Assembly (NCBI GenBank): GCA_023238725.1
Contig: CM041546.1
Coordinates: forward strand, 5,972,483-6,036,482
Length of the DNA: 64,000 nucleotides
Direction of reading: 5' to 3'
Origin: Scortum barcoo
Taxonomy: Eukaryota; Chordata; Actinopteri; Centrarchiformes; Terapontidae
Positions 54,501 through 60,826 of this stretch are shown piece after piece. The notes beneath the pieces are model-generated. The model did not search any database, was not told the origin of the DNA, and worked only from the letters and a program-made list of their open reading frames with translations. The translations under genes and the position numbers were made by a program. The number at the start of each line of letters is the position of its first letter. The stretch's first letter is position 1.

Positions 54501-57500
54501 TCAGCGCCAAATATTAACCTGTACCCTTCATTCCTCTTCGATTCAGCGATGGCGAGATATGACTTCACACCTCAGCCAAAGAATGTGTAAAAGCTGCGTA
54601 AAGTAATCAGCCTAGTGAGACGTATCACCCCTGACAAACCTAAGCAGACTCTGGCAAAAGTTTGAGCAGAACTTTTTGTGTCGAACGTCCAGAACATTTC
54701 TTTGCAGGCTCCCCCCTCTTGACGTTTTCTGAAAACCTGACAAAAAGCGTGTCTGATGGTGTATATCTGCCGAACTACAAACTTTCCCCCTTAATCCCCT
54801 CTGTGCTCTTACCTCCCATCACACTTAAGCATTCCTGACCATTTAAGTGGATTCTCTTTACTGAATGTTCACTTGGTTTGTTCAACTCACTGACCCAGAA
54901 GTAATGTTTGTAAGCGCACTTGTATGTAAGTTTTTTTTTTTTTTTCTTCCTCTTTAAATGGGAGTGCGAACTCTCCACTCACCTTCAATATTTTGTATTT
55001 ACTCAGACAGTTGGAAAACAGCGAGGCAGTGGTGAAGTTAGACTCCTCGGATAGTACGACGTGCATGATTGCAGAGGCTCAAATCTTCCCAGCAGGGTTT
55101 CCATGAATCTTTTGTTCTTAGTTGTGCAAAATGGAGGAAATGACATGGAGGTGTGGAGGAGTATTTCTCATTGTTTGCGCCTGCATAATTATCGGCGGTG
55201 TACAGCTTAATAGCTGTTTTTTGTTCTGAAATTACAGGCATAGAATCTAATGAAGCATATAATTTGAGCGCTCATGGTCAGAATAATTAATGTTGCGAGG
55301 TATTTTTTCCTTATTTATCACCCATCCTTTAAAACCAATTTGGCATCAATTATTGAGATTATTTGATCAGCACCCTGTTGTTAGGACAAATTCAAAGTAT
55401 CTTTGAAAGTCATTATATATAATATGTATTTGATATTATTATTAATTTGAACACTTACTCTGGGCTGTGTTTCACCAAAATGAGCCTCTGTTTATTTAAA
55501 AAAAAAAACAAAAAAAAACACAGCTTTAATCTGGGGAAAAAACATTTAATACCAAACTAGATTTAGAGCATTTAATTTAACTTGTCCAAAACCTAATCAG
55601 AATCACCTCATCACTTGGAAAGTGAGATAAGTAAAGCCAACACGAATCTGTTCCCAAGTATTTAAATTGTCAAAGAGCAATTGCAACCCCTGTGGAGGAA
55701 TTTGTGCCGCAGAATAAGAGTCCTGGGTCAGTGACCGGAGAATTTAATCATAATAAATGACACTGTGACTTACCAAGCTAAAGAAAAAAGATGTGCTGAG
55801 GTGAGCGAAAGCAGATAATATGTCAAGTCAAGTCAGTTTTATTTATATAACCCAATATCATAACTCACAATTTGCCTCAAAGCACTTTCCAATCTGTACA
55901 GCATACAGTTTTGATCACATGTAATCAGATTTTAAAAAATGCAGCAGCACCCCTATATGACAGATGCTACCAGAAAAAACTATACAACATTGGATTTAAA
56001 AAAAAAGGAGGATTTGAGGCTGTTTTGTTTTGATCCCATTATGTGATAGATTTTAATTAAAGACCATAACAGTAATTGTATGGCCATGTAAATTGCAGTC
56101 ATGGTATATATACGTATCATTGACAAAAAAACATAGGGGAGAAGTACAGAAATGAAGAAGTTAGAATTTCTGACATCTTTGACTTTGACTTTGATAATAT
56201 AGATATTGATGATGGTAATAGATGATGATAATTGGAGTGTAAATGAATTGTCCTCACATTGTCACACAGGATTATTCTGCATCAGTGCTGCTAATTAACT
56301 ATGAAATCAGCAACTTACAATGGAAAGAAGAGACTTTGTGTAGATCACTTGTTCATCACGAAGAGGCTTGATGAATTCAGACCCATGGCAGTCAACATCT
56401 GTTACAGCTGTAGCAGAAATTAGAACAGCAACACAGCTGGAACTGTGTTGTTGCTTACAGGAGGTAAAGTTGTGATGCAGCAAATGCCTGGAGAGTTTTA
56501 AATTAGCGAGAGTGTGCATTTTAGCACCTACTTTTCACAGGCACATTAGCAAAAACTTCTGAAGTGATGCAATTAGTACTGCAGTGTTAGCAAGATAAAT
56601 TAGCTGCCTGGAAAGTGTTAAAATATGTTTAAAAGCTCCCTTCCCTGTATCTTGTACTGTCACTTCGTCAAAGCTTCTCTTTGATAGTTCTACAATGATT
56701 TAAAAGTTTATTTGCAGAAAGGTTGCAGCATAGTCTTTAGACAGCTTTCTCTGCATGACGAGACTTTATTAAATGGCACATTTGAATTCTGAGAGTGTTT
56801 GTCACCAATAGCAAAAAATAATTTGGGCTATGAATTCCTTAAAAGTCCAGCCCGGCATCAGCAACAGTTCTCTTTTATAAATCCATGCATGCATCTATTC
56901 TTCCTCTCATCTTTCCTCCTTTTTGTTAATTAATAAGAAGGGGCTTAAAACTGCTTGCAAAGCCATTCCCCTTTTGTCCTCGTCCGTTGCATGGCTGAGT
57001 TGAAGGCCTTATTATTTCCTCACAAAGGGAGCCTGGTGAACGGACATTAACTCAGATTCAAACCAAATCCACCACCATCCCAATTAGTGAGATTATAGCT
57101 GTCACAGTGCATGCCAAGCCGGGCTGCCTCACCTAACCGAAGGAGACTAATGAAGTACCGACAGCTGCTGTGGGACATACACACACACGCACAGACACAT
57201 GTATATAAATACACACACAAGTGGACACGCATACTCACAGGCAGCAAATAGGTGCACATACTTAACATGCATTTGCAAAGACAAGTTTATGTAGCTACGT
57301 GCATAGACCGACAGGACACAAAGATATGCGGTGCAAAGGAAGGCATCAATACGCATATATGCACACATGCTCATTGCTAAGCACGGCCACACACAAACGA
57401 ATGATCTCCAGCTGTGAGCCCTTGACCTGATGAAGCCAGTTTGTGCACATGTGAGTATTAGTCTGTGCGCAGAAGATATGAGCCCGGGTGTTTGTGCAGT

Positions 57501-60500
57501 AAGGCTTTGTCAACAAGTCCAGTATTACTGCAGCTGTTTGTTGCTCTGTAGACAGAGAGCAGCAGCCAGCACACGAGAAATGTTGCACAGGGTGTGTGCA
57601 CAGCTCAAGGAACAGGATCTCAAAGCCAATAAAGCGCATATCCTTCACAAAGAGAAAACATGAACCGCACTGCACAGACAGCCACATTGGCAGATGACGT
57701 ACACACAGTACTCAGTACACAGTCTGTCTGCATGTCTTTGTCCTGCTTTGTCTCTGTCTCTATATATCTCGTTCTGTGATACTCCACCATGTCTTATGAT
57801 GCAAAGCATTTTTTTTCTTCTGTTTCCTCCACTGGTTTCATTTCTGTGAGAGAACGGATGCAGCGGCAGTGGAAGTGGCGGTTTGTGTTATGTGTGTTAT
57901 GTGCTTCTTCCTCCCCAACATAATGGCACCGCCCTCACTCTGTACCTGTCATCTATCTCATTTCCTATGGCGCAGATAGAGAACATGTCCCATTTTTTTC
58001 CTCCACCCTCCAGAGACAGCCCTAATGGGGACATGAAAATAGAAAGAACAGGCGACACGGCATCTTTTTATTTGAGTTAATTCATAGATGTGTGAGACAG
58101 GTGGCACAAGACACTGAAAGTACTGCGTGTTCCTCCACAGAACAAAAGACAGAAGAGATAATTCAAGATAATGAAAACGCATTTAACTTCAGAGGTCAAA
58201 CTGTATTCATCATTTCTCATAACCACAGCTGGTTGCCTTTTAATGCTGGCCTCGCTGTTTTTATGGACAGAAGGCTCCTGGTGTCAAAGCAGTGAAAGGT
58301 ATTTGTGCTCCAGGTTGTTGGCATGGTGACAAGTGCTCATTGGTGCATTGTGTGTTTTATAGCTGCTTCTCCGGAGGACTCAAAAGATGTACAGTTTGAG
58401 TCCTCTCCGTATTGTCCCTCCGCGTGACAGACAGGAGCATTTTGTTGTAATTCACCACCACGCCAACTTAAAAAGGGCCCACCTGTGAGCACACACATTA
58501 ACACTCAAAACGGAAGGCATCTTCGGTATCTTGTTTTCACTGCTCCTCGTCTGGTTATCTCCCATTGCAGGCGACTCGGCGGACACCTGTGGGGATCCCG
58601 GCACGCCCGCCCACGCCGGCAGGGAGGTGGGGAACTTCAAAGTGCGCAGCAAGGTCCGCTTCACCTGCGCAGTGGGACACACGCTCTACGGCTCGGCGGA
58701 GAGGATTTGCTTCCCCAACGGGACCTGGTCGGGCAGGCAGCCATTCTGCAAACGTAAGGAAAATCTTTAAAATGTTGCTGTGATGTTTTATGCGAAGCAG
58801 CATGAAAGGGGTGAATAGGAGTCACACAGAGAGGTCGCACACTCACACTTCTTCACACACAGTACAGTTACACACACTGTGATGGATTGTTACAGTACGG
58901 CAGGGTATCGAACCTCAATACTACTTTGAAGTGCTGAAAATTAAAAACTGTCAAATACCAAAAGCAGGCTTGGAGGCTGGTCAGGTTCGTAGTCTTGTTT
59001 ACTTTACCTTTGATCAGATATTCCTCATTTTAAACCAAATGTTTGACTGCTTTGTGTGTGTGTGTGTGAGAAAGTGGCGCTCCACCACATCAAGTTCTAC
59101 ATCAGGTTTAGTTTCCACGTTACAGAGAGCACTAATCAGCCTGTGAAAATAGATGTATAATGTCTTTTGTGGCTCTGAAGGGAGCGCTCCAACATCTGAC
59201 AAAATTACTCTGATTATTACATCAGGGTTGTTACGGCTATTTTTTTTTTTTTTTTTTTTTTTAGCAGAAAGCCTGTTTTATAAACTGAGACCACATTGTT
59301 TGAAAGACATGGGTATTTAATTAATTAATTAATTAATTAAATTAATTAATTTAAGTCAGAGATTAAAATACACTATAAAGTTGCATTATGGAAAAGGTAA
59401 GATTGAATATATATATCTTAGGCACTCCTCATATTTTGATGATTCTTTTAAAAATCTGTCTCTTCTAAGTCATCTTATTTTACAGAAGTACAGTACTGTG
59501 TCTTTGAAATGCCCCTTTATGAATTTGTTTTGTAAAAATGTCCTGTATAGTCCTCAAATACATGATCAAATAAGTGCTTCTTTGTTATGACAAAGAGTAA
59601 CCACCTCTAACTTACACAGAAAAAGCTGTATGTAACACGCGGACTGCATGTAAGCATGTATATGTGTAGAGTGTATAGACATGTGCTCATTCATCCACAC
59701 CTACACACACACAAGTAGTTGAAAAATCTTACAATGACGGTACTGCGCCAGATGGATAAGTATCTCTCTGCTGCAGTCTGGTATTTTCTGCCAGCACATG
59801 GTGCTGTGACTAGCTTCCAGATTGCAACCAAAAAATTCATTAATTCTAGACACCTAAAGCCAAGTTCTTTTTGGATTGTGATAAATGAATCATTGTGGAT
59901 TTTGAAGATATTAGTTCACAGAACGCCAGCTCTATATCTTGCATAAATTACCCCTAGGGGTCAACCGGATATTGAGGCAAATGTTTGACCGCTTCTGCTC
60001 TCCTCTACTTACTGTCTCCAGCTTGGCACAGAGCCAGTGTCATTTTCAATGTGATAGGCCAATACACAGACCCTCTGAACTACTCTGTGTATATCTGCCT
60101 TTCATTCCCCCTCTCTTTTCTACTCTCTCTCTGTTGTTCATTTCCCCCGATGTCTGCCTTTTTCTCTCACTTCTCCCCTGATTTTCCTCTGTCTTAATCT
60201 TGTTGTCTGGCTGTCTCTCCATCGCTGTCCACTCTTCAATCTGTCCCTCCCCTGTCTCTCCTCCTCTCTCTCTATTGCTCAGCCTCACCCTCCCCTCCTT
60301 TTCCCCCACGTCTGTCTTCCACTACCTTTTTATCTCTCCATCTCCCGGCTGTACTCCTGATTTAAAGATTGTTTTAGCCATCCCTCCACCTCAGGAGGGA
60401 GGGGGGCAGGAATTCACTGGAGCCTGAGTGAGTTTCAGTGCTGTCTGTTTGTGATCTAAAGCCCTGTCTGCTGTTAAAGCCCATCCATCCGTTATCCACA

Positions 60501-60756
60501 GCCTTTTACATTCTCTGGGAAACATTCACTGTGGATATTCAGCTTAATATCCATCTCACAATTCCATCAAGGTCTGTTTTGTGTGTCTGTCATCATGTCT
60601 GTCTTGAATTATTGAAAAAGGATGCCGAAGTGGCTAACATACTTTATTTTTGGCATATGCTAGTGTGTGCATTAGCGGTACAGTAATGTGAGGGTGTTGG
60701 CACCTGGCGTGTTTGGGTATTATTTGCCTGACTGATGCATTTGCATCTCAGGAAGC

Positions 60757-60826
<70 letters not shown>

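Noticed and set aside
60758..60820. Regular repeat considered as an array element
   Set aside because: It is a plain TG microsatellite with no spacers; no CRISPR-like structure exists in the window.
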